Part shown: positions 33,700-41,472 of the stretch, piece by piece | Layout of the letters: every line of letters starts with the position of its first letter | Position numbering within the stretch: the stretch's first letter is position 1 | Notes under the pieces: generated by a model | The model's database searches: none | What the model was told of the DNA's origin: nothing | Seen by the model: the letters and a program-made list of their open reading frames with translations, nothing else | Origin: Rhodoplanes serenus | GTDB taxonomy: Bacteria; Pseudomonadota; Alphaproteobacteria; Rhizobiales; Xanthobacteraceae | DNA length: 64,000 nucleotides | Assembly: GCA_945897515.1 (NCBI GenBank) | Contig: CAMDFO010000013.1 | Location: 1-64,000 of the forward strand | Reading direction: 5' to 3' | Position numbers and translations under genes: made by a program

Positions 33700-33987
33700 C
33701 TACCAGCGCTTCGTTTTGATGTTGTGGACGTGGACGTGATCGCCCTTGCCGATCTTGGCCTTGGCGATGCCGACGTCCTGGCCGTATTTCCAGATCGTGT
33801 CGCCCTTCTTGATGTCGGAAAGCGCGACCTTGTGCCCGATCGGTACGTCCATCTTGGATTTCAGCTTGAACGACGAGTTGTCGGCGGTCACGACGCAAAG
33901 CATGTCGGTGCCCTTCTTGAGGCCCTCGATGACGACGACGCCGACCGTGTCTTTCTTGTCGTGAACCAGGAGATGTGGAGTTGCCAT
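33700..33987 (-). CDS. suyA: SAF-domain small subunit, SuyA-like
   Basis: A 95-residue stand-alone SAF domain matching the N-terminal part of UxaA-family dehydratases and the small subunit of sulfolactate sulfo-lyase. Typical pieces are LLVHDKKDTVGVVVIEGLKK, MDVPIGHKVALSDIKKGD and HVHVHNIKTKRW. It heads the leftward group and is 126 bases (a repeat) before the SuyB-like gene. AGGAAAGGAG-like purines lie upstream of its ATG on the other strand's gap. The symbol rests on size, separateness and context. Confidence 0.7.
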   Translation of the reverse strand: MATPHLLVHDKKDTVGVVVIEGLKKGTDMLCVVTADNSSFKLKSKMDVPIGHKVALSDIKKGDTIWKYGQDVGIAKAKIGKGDHVHVHNIKTKRW

Positions 33988-34202
33988 GCGTTTTCGATCC
34001 CGGCAGGAAAGGAGAAGGATTTTCTATAGGACAGAATGGCAGGGAGTCGAGCGGGTGATGCGGTTTTCCCGGAACACCCGATGCGGACGGTCTTGGATCG
34101 GCGTAGGCTTTCCCCAAAATCGTGTACTCGGGGGGAGACGCCGCACCACCTTTCCCGATCGTGCTGGTAAGCTTGCTTGTCTCACACCCCGACTGGAAGC
34201 CA

Positions 34203-35072
34203 ATGGCCCGACCGCCGCTCGATTACATCGCCGTTCCTGAATCCTTCAAATTGCCTGAAGGCATGAACTTCGGCGGCACCTCGGGCATCGCGATCAACTC
34301 CAAGGGCAATCTGTTCGTGTTGCATCGCGGTCCGAAGCCGCTGATGGAGTTTGATCCCGACGGCAATTTCATCCGCGGCTGGGGCGACGGCCTGTTCGAC
34401 CGCCCGCACGGGCTGAGGATCGACGCGGACGACAACATTTGGGCGACCGATGTTGCCTCCCACATCGCCTACAGATTCAATCCATCAAGCCGGATCGACA
34501 TGGTGCTCGGCGTGAAGGGCCGCGCGGGCGAGATGCACGATTACGGGCATCTGCGGCTCTTCAACGAGCCGAGCGAGGTGGTGGTCGGCCCGACTGGCGA
34601 CATGTATGTGCTTCAGGGTCACGGCAAGGCCGAGGGGCGCATTATCAAGTTCGACCGGGACGGCAATTTCATCAAGGCATGGGGCAAGACCGGCACGGCG
34701 CCCGGCGAGTTCAACATTCCGCATTCGCTGGTGTTCGACGCGCAGGGATTGCTCTACGTGGCCGACCGCAGCAACGCGCGCATCCAGGTCTTCGATCCCG
34801 GCGGCAACTACGTCCGCGAATGGAGCCAGCCTGGCACGCCGTGCGGCCTGTTCATGACGCCCGACCAGCACATCTGGCTGGCGCACGGGCATACCGGGGA
34901 GATCATGAAGCTCGATCTGCATGGCAATGTGCTCGGCATGATTGCCGGATCGGGGCAAGGCAAGACGCTTGGCCGCTATGGCGAGGCGCATTACATCGCG
35001 GTCAGCAGGCGCGGCGAGGTGTTTGTCGCGGACACGTTGAACTGGCGTGTGCAAAAGTATGTCAGGAAATAG
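34203..35072 (+). CDS. NHL-repeat six-bladed beta-propeller protein
   Basis: A 289-residue protein of repeated NHL blades: GTSGIAINSKGNLFVLHRG, DRPHGLRIDADDNIWATDVA, NEPSEVVVGPTGDMYVLQGH, NIPHSLVFDAQGLLYVADRS and so on. The layout is that of peptidyl-alpha-hydroxyglycine amidating-lyase-like propellers, which may be enzymes or binding scaffolds. ATG 34203 follows GGAAGCC; a longer GTG start at 34122 gives a hydrophobic stretch (FPIVLVSLLVS) but no obvious ribosome site. The ligand is unknown; no operon partner on this strand. Confidence 0.78.
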   Translation: MARPPLDYIAVPESFKLPEGMNFGGTSGIAINSKGNLFVLHRGPKPLMEFDPDGNFIRGWGDGLFDRPHGLRIDADDNIWATDVASHIAYRFNPSSRIDMVLGVKGRAGEMHDYGHLRLFNEPSEVVVGPTGDMYVLQGHGKAEGRIIKFDRDGNFIKAWGKTGTAPGEFNIPHSLVFDAQGLLYVADRSNARIQVFDPGGNYVREWSQPGTPCGLFMTPDQHIWLAHGHTGEIMKLDLHGNVLGMIAGSGQGKTLGRYGEAHYIAVSRRGEVFVADTLNWRVQKYVRK

Positions 35073-35092
35073 TTTCGTCGAAATGAGCGGCG

Positions 35093-35938
35093 CTAATCCA
35101 ACTTGAACCCCTTGCCCCGCACAAACCCACCGAAGTCCGGACGCTGCGGCACGCCGTATTGCCGCGCCTTGTCCTCCGACCAGCCGTAGAACGCGGCCTC
35201 GCCCCAGCGCGCCGGATCGCGCGGATTGCGATACGGGAAGATGGCGTGTCGCCTGCGGTCGTACTCGTCGATGCGCTGCGCAAGGTCGCCCTCGTCGTAG
35301 GTGTCTTCATGCACGGTGCTCGGCAGTCCGAGCCGCGCGCTGATGTAACCCTTCTCCGCCGGCCAGCCGACGCACAGCCCGCACACCGGGAAGACGCGCT
35401 GTGGCAGCTTCAGCAGATCGCTCACCTTGGCGGAATGATCGCGCAGCACACTGATCGGGCAGGTGCCGAGGCCCACGGCGTCGGCCGCGCGCAGGAACGT
35501 CGCCAGCACGATCCCGGAATCGACGGCGGCGTTGAAGAACTGGTCGAGGTGATCGTTGGGGAACGGCTTGCCGCGCATTTTCGCGATTTCCGGTAGCCGG
35601 CGTCCGTTGGCCAGGATCACCAGGAATGCCGGCGCCTTCTCCACCCACGGCTGGTCCGGCAGCCAGCCGGCGATGATTTTCCGCTTCGCCGGATCGCGGA
35701 CAATGAGGACGTCGCATTGCTGCAGATCGCTCTTGCTCGGCGCCGAAAGGGCAACCGCGCACAACGTGCGAAGCAGCGCCGGGTCGATGTCCTTGTCGAG
35801 ATAGCGCCGGTGCACCTTGCGGCTCGCCATCGCGGCCAGCTCGGAAAGGCCGGACAGGTTCTCGTCGACGGCGAATTCTTCGCCGAAGCGCTGCTGCAGC
35901 GCATCGCTGACGGCCTTTGCGGAGCGAGAGTCTGCCAT
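35093..35938 (-). CDS. Nitroreductase-family FMN protein
   Basis: A 281-residue flavoprotein of the nitroreductase fold. The N-terminal half has MASRKVHRRYLDKDI and ALSAPSKSDLQQCDVLIVRD, the FMN-binding RRY and APSxxxxQ region; then AAVDSGIVLATFLRAADAVG and GLGTCPISVLRDH. Members reduce nitro groups, quinones or enones, or dehalogenate. ATG 35938 is preceded by GGAACG and preferred to 35971. It converges with the propeller gene and has no clear partner. Confidence 0.85.
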   Translation of the reverse strand: MADSRSAKAVSDALQQRFGEEFAVDENLSGLSELAAMASRKVHRRYLDKDIDPALLRTLCAVALSAPSKSDLQQCDVLIVRDPAKRKIIAGWLPDQPWVEKAPAFLVILANGRRLPEIAKMRGKPFPNDHLDQFFNAAVDSGIVLATFLRAADAVGLGTCPISVLRDHSAKVSDLLKLPQRVFPVCGLCVGWPAEKGYISARLGLPSTVHEDTYDEGDLAQRIDEYDRRRHAIFPYRNPRDPARWGEAAFYGWSEDKARQYGVPQRPDFGGFVRGKGFKLD

Positions 35939-35979
35939 TGTTGATCGTTCCGGCTGGTTGATTGTCATCAATCATTCCA

Positions 35980-36063
35980 CGTCATGGCCGGGCTTGTCCC
36001 GGCCATCCACGACTTGCTTTGCTGTGCAAAGACGTGGATGCCCGGCACAAGGCCGGGCATGAC
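35980..36063. repeat. Bipartite palindromic repeat, GTCATGGCCGGG type
   Basis: ACGTCATGGCCGGGCTTGTC...GGCCATCCACG and CGTGGATGCCCGGCACAAGG closing with GGGCATGACG. Nearly the same as the copy at 52846. Confidence 0.88.
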
Positions 36064-36099
36064 GCCTATAGAATTGCCGCCTGAAATATTGAAAGACCG

Positions 36100-36852
36100 A
36101 TGTTAACCGATCCCGCGCTCTTGGCAGTCCTTGGGTGGCAAACCCTGGCCATCGTATGCCTCGGCGGGTTCCTCGGCGGTATGGCGTCGGGAGCCGCGGG
36201 CTTTGCCTACGGCATGGTCGCGTCGACGATCTGGCTGCACGCGATCGATCCGCTGCATATGGCGATGCTGGTGGTGTCCGGCGGCATGATCATCCAGACC
36301 CGGCTGGTCTGGAGGATGCGCCGTTCGATTGACGGCAAGCGGCTGGCGCCGTTCGTGATTGCGGGCTTGGCCGGCGTCCCGATCGGCGTCGCGCTGGTGG
36401 TGAAAACCGATCCCGGCGCGGTGCGGTTCTGGCTGGCGTTGTTCCTGACGACCTACGGACTCTATGCGCTGCTGGCGCCGCGGCTGCCGCGCATCGAGGG
36501 CGGCGGCAAGGCAGCCGACGCCGTCGCCGGGTTCCTCGGTGGCGTGGGCGGCGGGCTTGCCGGACTGTCGGGCATCGCGCCGGCAATCTGGACGCAACTT
36601 CGCGGCTGGCCGAAGGACATGGCGCGCGGCGTATTCCAGCCGTTCATCATGGTGATGCATGTCGCGACGCTGCTGCTGATCGGCGCGTTCGCGTTCGATC
36701 TGTTCGCGGTGGTGCTGTTCATCGCGGTCGCGCCCGCCACGCTGCTGGGCGGGTGGGTCGGCTGGATGATCTACGGCAAGCTCAGCGAGCGGCAGTTCCA
36801 GCAGATGTTCGCGGGCATGATGGTGGTTTCGGGCGTGCTGCTGATGCTCTAG
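36100..36852 (+). CDS. TauE/SafE-family membrane exporter
   Basis: A 250-residue membrane protein with about eight hydrophobic segments and the duplicated GG-rich loops of the family (LGGFLGGMASGAAGFAYGMV, FLGGVGGGLAGLSGIAPAIW). Members export sulfite, sulfoacetate or other organosulfur anions. It is about 2 kb from the SuyAB-like module and could be a second sulfite exit route, but it is on the other strand and beyond two unrelated genes. ATG 36100 lies just past a palindromic repeat. Confidence 0.85.
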   Translation: MLTDPALLAVLGWQTLAIVCLGGFLGGMASGAAGFAYGMVASTIWLHAIDPLHMAMLVVSGGMIIQTRLVWRMRRSIDGKRLAPFVIAGLAGVPIGVALVVKTDPGAVRFWLALFLTTYGLYALLAPRLPRIEGGGKAADAVAGFLGGVGGGLAGLSGIAPAIWTQLRGWPKDMARGVFQPFIMVMHVATLLLIGAFAFDLFAVVLFIAVAPATLLGGWVGWMIYGKLSERQFQQMFAGMMVVSGVLLML

Positions 36853-36886
36853 GAAGGCGGATGCTGGGCGCTTGGAGTGGACTGCA

Positions 36887-37234
36887 ATGTCGCTCGAAAT
36901 CTATCTCGCATACGTGCTGGCCTGCTTCGTCATCACGATCATTCCGGGTCCGACCGTCACGCTGATCGTTGCCAACAGCCTGACATACGGCACGCGCGCG
37001 GGATTGTGGAACGTCGCGGGCACGCAGCTCGGCCTCGGCCTGATGATGATGGTGCTGGTGGTCGGCCTGTCGTCGATCATCGCCACCATGGGCATCTGGT
37101 TCGATTGGCTTCGCCTGATCGGCGCGGCCTATCTGGTCTGGCTCGGCTGGAAGCTGCTGCGTAACGAAGGCGGTGTCAGCGGGCTGTGCCTGATCGGCGG
37201 CGGGGCGTGGCTCGCCCTGACGAGGGTGCGGTGA
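36887..37234 (+). pseudogene. LysE-family exporter with internal in-frame deletion
   Basis: The first ~97 residues (MSLEIYLAYVLACFVITIIP ... AAYLVWLGWKLLRNEGG) are a normal LysE/RhtB start with three hydrophobic segments, and the last 19 (VSGLCLIGGGAWLALTRVR) are a normal family C-terminus. LysE-family proteins have about 205 residues; the roughly 90 between are missing, including the second membrane half. The frame is still open, so a 115-residue product may be made but should not transport. GGAG stands nine bases before the ATG. It follows the TauE/SafE gene by 34 bases. Confidence 0.75.
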
Positions 37235-37237
37235 ATT

Positions 37238-37627
37238 CTACTGCCAGCGATTGATGCTGACGTCCTTGCCGTCGACCTGGACCGTGACCTCCTTGGCCGC
37301 GCCGGCGCGGAGCCAGGTCTCGCAGACCTCTTCCGGCTGGGCCGCTCCGAGCGTCCGGCAAATGCGGTTGCCCTGAAGCTTCCAGGTGCCGTTGAGCGGC
37401 ACCGCGCCGTGTCCGGGCACGTTCAGCGATCCGGTCAGCCTGCCGCCAGCTTCGAGATTGACCCGCCCGCTGAACTTATTGCCGCCCTCGTTGTCGATGG
37501 AAGCGACCGACAGGCCCTTGCCGACCAGCGCCTGCATTTCAGCCGCATTGAGCGACCGCTTGGCTTGCGCGAACGCGCTGCTGCCGATCAACACCACGCC
37601 AAGCGCCGTCAATAAAAACCGAACCAT
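37238..37627 (-). CDS. Exported hypothetical protein, two Cys
   Basis: A 129-residue protein with a signal peptide (MVRFLLTALGVVLIGSSAFA) and a beta-rich mature domain: GGNKFSGRVNLEAGGRLTGS, then GTWKLQGNRICRTLGA and EEVCETWLR. The two Cys probably form a disulfide. The pattern resembles small periplasmic proteins of rhizobia that sense or bind, without a named function. It converges tail-to-tail with the deleted LysE gene, stop to stop within four bases. Confidence 0.75.
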   Translation of the reverse strand: MVRFLLTALGVVLIGSSAFAQAKRSLNAAEMQALVGKGLSVASIDNEGGNKFSGRVNLEAGGRLTGSLNVPGHGAVPLNGTWKLQGNRICRTLGAAQPEEVCETWLRAGAAKEVTVQVDGKDVSINRWQ

Positions 37628-37737
37628 GCCCTGCTCCTGAAAATGTCTGCGCCACGCGAATCCCTACAGGACGCTAGCACGCACCCGGATCGCCCTCACT
37701 GGTCCATTGGTCCTGCCCGGCGCTACAATCCGTGCGC

Positions 37738-38943
37738 ATGCAAACGCTCGACACCGACATCGTGATCGTTGGCGGCGGGGTCGCGGGCCTGTTCGCGGCG
37801 CTGTGCGCCAAACGGGCGCGTCCCGAACTCGGCGTCACGATTGCGACCAAGCATGCGCTCCGCGCGGATGCGGCGCCCGGCGATGCCGTGGGCCAGGTTG
37901 CCGGCGACGAGGCGGTCAAGCGCCGCTTCATGGCGGCGATCGAAGCGGGCCGCTGGCGCAACGACCAGGAACTGGTCTGGCGGCTTGCGAACGCCGCGGC
38001 GGTCCGGCTTCTGGAATGGCGGGAGGCGGGCGGCGCTCCAGGCTGCTTGGCGCAGTTGGTGGCTGGCGGCGTGCGCCCGTTGGAGCATCATCGCGCGTTG
38101 GACCTCATTCCGGCGGCCGACGGCGGCGGGGTCGCGGCGGTCCTGATGCTCGACACCGGCAGCGGGAAGGCCGTGCTGGTCCGGGCGCATGCGGTGCTGC
38201 TTGCGACCGGCTGCGCCGTGGCGTCGTGCGACGGCATGGCGATGGCGCTGCGCGCCGGATTGCCGCTGCGCGACATGGACCTCGTTCAGTTCGATGGCGA
38301 CGCCGCGTCCTCGTTCAACGGGGGTGTGGCGATTGCGTCCGATGGCAGCACGGCCATGCAAGGGCTTTATGCGGCCGGCGACGTGGCCGGCGGTGTGCAC
38401 GGAGCGAAGCGCGTCGCCGGCAACGGTCTCGCCGGCGCTTTGGTGTTCGGTGCGGCGGCCGGCGAGAGCATGGCTGCCGCCGCAAATCCGAGCGGCGGTT
38501 TCGCCGATCCCGATCCGGCGGCGCTCGCGGAGGCGGAGCGCCGCGCCTTCGCGCCGCTCGGCCGGCGCCGCGCCGATCTCGCCAGCGTGCGTGCAAGGCT
38601 CGCCGAGACCATGTCGGGCGATCTCGGCCCGCGCCGCGATGCCGAAGGGCTCAAACGCGCGCGGCATGCGTTGAACAATCTCGCCGCCAGCATCGCGGCG
38701 ATGGGCGTGCCCGATCCGCAGTTGCAGGACAATTCGGACTGGCAGGATCGGCTCGATCTGGAGAACCTCGTTCTGGTCAGCCACGCGATCGGCGTGGCGG
38801 CGCAGGCCGACGACTGGGACGCCGCGAAGCTGCACACCACACTGGTGCGCGCCGAGGACGAGCGGCTGGTCGCTGCAACCGAGCCGGTGGCGTTCACGCG
38901 GGTGCGTCCCGGCGAATCGCTGTTGCCGCAGGCGGCGGAATGA
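37738..38943 (+). CDS. Shortened FAD protein of the fumarate-reductase family
   Basis: A 401-residue flavoprotein. The FAD N-terminus DIVIVGGGVAGLFAALCA and the late FAD motif GLYAAGDVAGGVHGAKRVAG NGLAGALVFG (two parts) are those of fumarate reductase, succinate dehydrogenase and L-aspartate oxidase. Those proteins have 530-600 residues. Here, right after DMDLVQFDGD the chain continues with FNGGVAIASDG, so the capping domain with the His-Pro-Thr and catalytic Arg region is absent. It may be a trimmed oxidase-like protein or decayed. A PuuE-like gene follows 38 bases later. GTG 37732 is an alternative start. Confidence 0.78.
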   Translation: MQTLDTDIVIVGGGVAGLFAALCAKRARPELGVTIATKHALRADAAPGDAVGQVAGDEAVKRRFMAAIEAGRWRNDQELVWRLANAAAVRLLEWREAGGAPGCLAQLVAGGVRPLEHHRALDLIPAADGGGVAAVLMLDTGSGKAVLVRAHAVLLATGCAVASCDGMAMALRAGLPLRDMDLVQFDGDAASSFNGGVAIASDGSTAMQGLYAAGDVAGGVHGAKRVAGNGLAGALVFGAAAGESMAAAANPSGGFADPDPAALAEAERRAFAPLGRRRADLASVRARLAETMSGDLGPRRDAEGLKRARHALNNLAASIAAMGVPDPQLQDNSDWQDRLDLENLVLVSHAIGVAAQADDWDAAKLHTTLVRAEDERLVAATEPVAFTRVRPGESLLPQAAE

Positions 38944-38981
38944 CGTGATATGCGTCGTGGCCGGCAAAGAAGAGTAGTTCC

Positions 38982-39878
38982 ATGTCCAATCCCATGCTTC
39001 CGCGCGAGCGTTGCGATTTCTCGGCGATCGTCGATCGCCCGCCGCTGAAACTGCCGGGCGGCGCGCGCGTCATATTCTGGACCATCGTGAACTACGAGGT
39101 TTGGGACATCGCCAAGCCGATGGCGCGACAGGTGATCCCTGCGCCGACCGGGCAGGCGCTGCTGCCGGATGTCCCGAACTGGAGCTGGCACGAGTACGGC
39201 ATGCGGGTCGGCGCCTGGCGGTTCTACGAGCTTTACAAGAAGCTCGGCATCAAGCCTACGCTCGCCGCCAACGCACGCATCTGCGAGGACTATCCGCGCG
39301 TCGCCGAGGAGGCGAAGAAGCAGGGCTGGGAATTCATGGGCCACTCCTACGAGCAGGGCCCGATCCACAAGGAGCCCGACCAGGCCGCCATGATCGATCG
39401 CTCGATGAATATCATCGAGAAGTTCACCGGCACGCGCCCGGTCGGCTGGCTCGGACCCGGCCTGACGCAGACGCTGGAGACTCCGGAGCTGCTGGCGAAG
39501 GCCGGCGTGAAATATATCGGCGACTGGGTCTATGACGACGAGCCGACCGTGATCAAAACGGCGAACGGGCCGTTGGTGACGCTGCCCTACACGGTGGAGC
39601 TCAACGACATCCCGATGATGATCGTGCAGCACCACGAGAGCGACTATCTGCTCAAGCGCGCGATCGACCAGTTCGACCGGCTCTATGCGGAAGGAAAAGA
39701 CCGCGCCAAGATCATGGCGCTGGCGATCCATCCCTACATCAGCGGCCAGCCACATCGGATCAAATATCTCGAAGCGATCTACGATTACGTCAACCGCTTC
39801 GACGGTGTGCTGCATTGGAACGGCGTGCAGATCCTGGACTGGTACAAATCGGTTGCCGGCAGCAAGCTGTCCGCGTAA
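38982..39878 (+). CDS. PuuE-like NodB-fold protein, paralogue
   Basis: A 298-residue protein close to the one at 22134-23021. The motif positions read IVNYEVWDI and GHSYEQGPI instead of the metal-binding DD and HSxxH, as in metal-independent PuuE allantoinase. GWLGPGLTQTLETPELLAKA and AIHPYISGQPHRIKYLEAIY are shared with the paralogue. It is followed after nine bases by an Ldh-family gene and then a cupin gene; allantoin breakdown also uses a PuuE/allantoinase, a cupin (ureidoglycine) and an Ldh-family ureidoglycolate dehydrogenase, so a ureide pathway is a testable idea. Confidence 0.82.
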   Translation: MSNPMLPRERCDFSAIVDRPPLKLPGGARVIFWTIVNYEVWDIAKPMARQVIPAPTGQALLPDVPNWSWHEYGMRVGAWRFYELYKKLGIKPTLAANARICEDYPRVAEEAKKQGWEFMGHSYEQGPIHKEPDQAAMIDRSMNIIEKFTGTRPVGWLGPGLTQTLETPELLAKAGVKYIGDWVYDDEPTVIKTANGPLVTLPYTVELNDIPMMIVQHHESDYLLKRAIDQFDRLYAEGKDRAKIMALAIHPYISGQPHRIKYLEAIYDYVNRFDGVLHWNGVQILDWYKSVAGSKLSA

Positions 39879-39887
39879 GCCCCGTTC

Positions 39888-40934
39888 ATGGCACAAGACA
39901 ACATCCTGATCGGCCGCGCCGAGCTCCACGCCTTCGTCAAAGCCATCTTCGCCGCCGCCGGCTGTTCGCTCGAACACGCCGACGAATGGGCGAAGATGCT
40001 GATCTGGGCGAACCTGCGCGGCACCGACTCGCACGGCATCATCCGCATCCCGCGCTATATCGACCTGCTGAACGCGAAGTCGATCAACGCCAAGCCGAAC
40101 ATCCGCGTCGAACGCAAGACCGGCGCCGCCGTCGTGCTGGAAACCGACCGCGCGCCGGCGGCGGTCGGCATGACGCGCGCCGTGAGCGAAGCTATTCAGT
40201 GCGCGCGCGAGGCCGGCGTTGGCTGGTGCGCGGCGCGCCATACCACCCACACCGGAGCAATCGGCTACTTCGCCCAGCAGGCAGCGAATCAGGGCTTCGC
40301 CGCCATCGTCATGACGGCGTCGGGACCGATGATGATTTATCCGGGCACTAAGGTTGCGGCGGTGTCGTCCAACCCGATCGCGTTCGCTGTGCCGCGAAAG
40401 AACGGCCGGCCGTATCTGCTGGATTTCTCGACCGGTGTCGTCGCCAACGGAAAGATTATGGGCGCGGCCGACCGCGGCGAGACAATTCCGATCGGCTGGG
40501 GCGTCGACAAGGAAGGCCGCGACACCACCAATCCGAAGGCTGTCGAGAACGTGTTGCCGATGGCCGGTGCGAAGGGGGCGGGCCTGTCGTTCATGATCGA
40601 ATGCCTGACCAGTCTGCTGCTGTCCGCGCCGCGCGTCGCGCCGGATCTGGAAAGCTGGGCGATCGGCGACGATCCGTTCCTCAACGGTTCGGTCATCGCC
40701 ATCAATCCGGCGGCGTTCGGCGATGCCGAGATGTTCGAGCGCGAGGCGGCCCGGCTCGGTGTCGCCATGGCGGGCCTGGCCCGCGCCGACGGCGTGGACA
40801 AGATCATGCTGCCGGGCGAGCGAGGCGACGCCATCCGCGCGCAACGCGAGGCGTCGGGCATTCCTATCCCGAAAGGGACGTGGCAACGTATCGCCAAGGC
40901 CGCGCAGGCGCTGGGCGTTCCGGTGCCGGCATAA
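39888..40934 (+). CDS. Ldh-family dehydrogenase (AllD/YlbC type)
   Basis: A 348-residue 2-hydroxyacid dehydrogenase of the same fold as 30208-31197 but a different branch. Markers are NLRGTDSHGIIRIPRYIDLL, RHTTHTGAIGYFAQQAANQG, VSSNPIAFAVPRKNG and DFSTGVVANGKIM. Family members use malate, L-sulfolactate, ureidoglycolate or 2,3-diketogulonate with NAD(P). The setting between a PuuE-like gene and a cupin gene weakly favours ureidoglycolate. A ribosome site is not evident; translation may be coupled to the upstream gene. Confidence 0.85.
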   Translation: MAQDNILIGRAELHAFVKAIFAAAGCSLEHADEWAKMLIWANLRGTDSHGIIRIPRYIDLLNAKSINAKPNIRVERKTGAAVVLETDRAPAAVGMTRAVSEAIQCAREAGVGWCAARHTTHTGAIGYFAQQAANQGFAAIVMTASGPMMIYPGTKVAAVSSNPIAFAVPRKNGRPYLLDFSTGVVANGKIMGAADRGETIPIGWGVDKEGRDTTNPKAVENVLPMAGAKGAGLSFMIECLTSLLLSAPRVAPDLESWAIGDDPFLNGSVIAINPAAFGDAEMFEREAARLGVAMAGLARADGVDKIMLPGERGDAIRAQREASGIPIPKGTWQRIAKAAQALGVPVPA

Positions 40935-40949
40935 ATCGAGGAGACGACG

Positions 40950-41330
40950 ATGGGTTTCAACAAGGGCCACATGGAATTCACCACCCTCAATCTGAAAGAG
41001 GGTTTCCAGAACGTGCCCGGCTATCCGTGGGGCTTCACCGAGCGGATTCTCGCCGGCTCGCTCGACGAGAAGAACAAGGTCGGCAATCGCACGCGCATCC
41101 TGCGCATCGAGCCGGGCGCCTATTCGACCGTGCCGTTCGTGCACGAGTATTGGGAAGAGGTGTTCCTGGTCGAAGGCGATCTGATCTGCGGCTCCGACGA
41201 CAAGGGCCAGGGCGGCGAGCAGTTCAAGGGCCCGACCTATTGCGTGCGCCCGCCGGGTGTCCATCACGGGCCGTTCACGTCGAAGACTGGATGCTATCTG
41301 CTGGAGACGCACTACTTCGCGGAGAAGTAA
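40950..41330 (+). CDS. Cupin-domain protein
   Basis: A 126-residue single cupin. The first metal motif region is VPFVHEYWEEVFLVEGDLIC (His and Glu positions of HxxxE type), the second PGVHHGPFTSKTGCYLLETH. It follows the Ldh-family gene with GAGGAGACGACG before the ATG. Cupins of this size are isomerases, decarboxylases, aminohydrolases or stress sensors. A role in ureidoglycine or oxo-acid turnover fits the neighbours but is not shown. Confidence 0.8.
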   Translation: MGFNKGHMEFTTLNLKEGFQNVPGYPWGFTERILAGSLDEKNKVGNRTRILRIEPGAYSTVPFVHEYWEEVFLVEGDLICGSDDKGQGGEQFKGPTYCVRPPGVHHGPFTSKTGCYLLETHYFAEK

Positions 41331-41338
41331 TTCGGTCC

Positions 41339-41449
41339 GTGTCCCGGACGAGTTCGCGCGCAAGCGCGAGCGATGATCCGGGACCCCGGTTTGATTGCGA
41401 CAACAAGGAAGCTGGGTCCCGGGTCTCGCTCCGCTCGCCCGGGACACGA
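41339..41449. repeat. Bipartite palindromic repeat, CCCGGGACACG type
   Basis: Starts GTGTCCCGGACGAGTTCG and ends GCTCGCCCGGGACACG with ACCCCGGTTT/AAGCTGGGT in the middle. It separates the cupin gene from the Bug receptor gene. Confidence 0.83.
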
Positions 41450-41472
41450 GAGTGCGGCACGGGGAGGCGATC

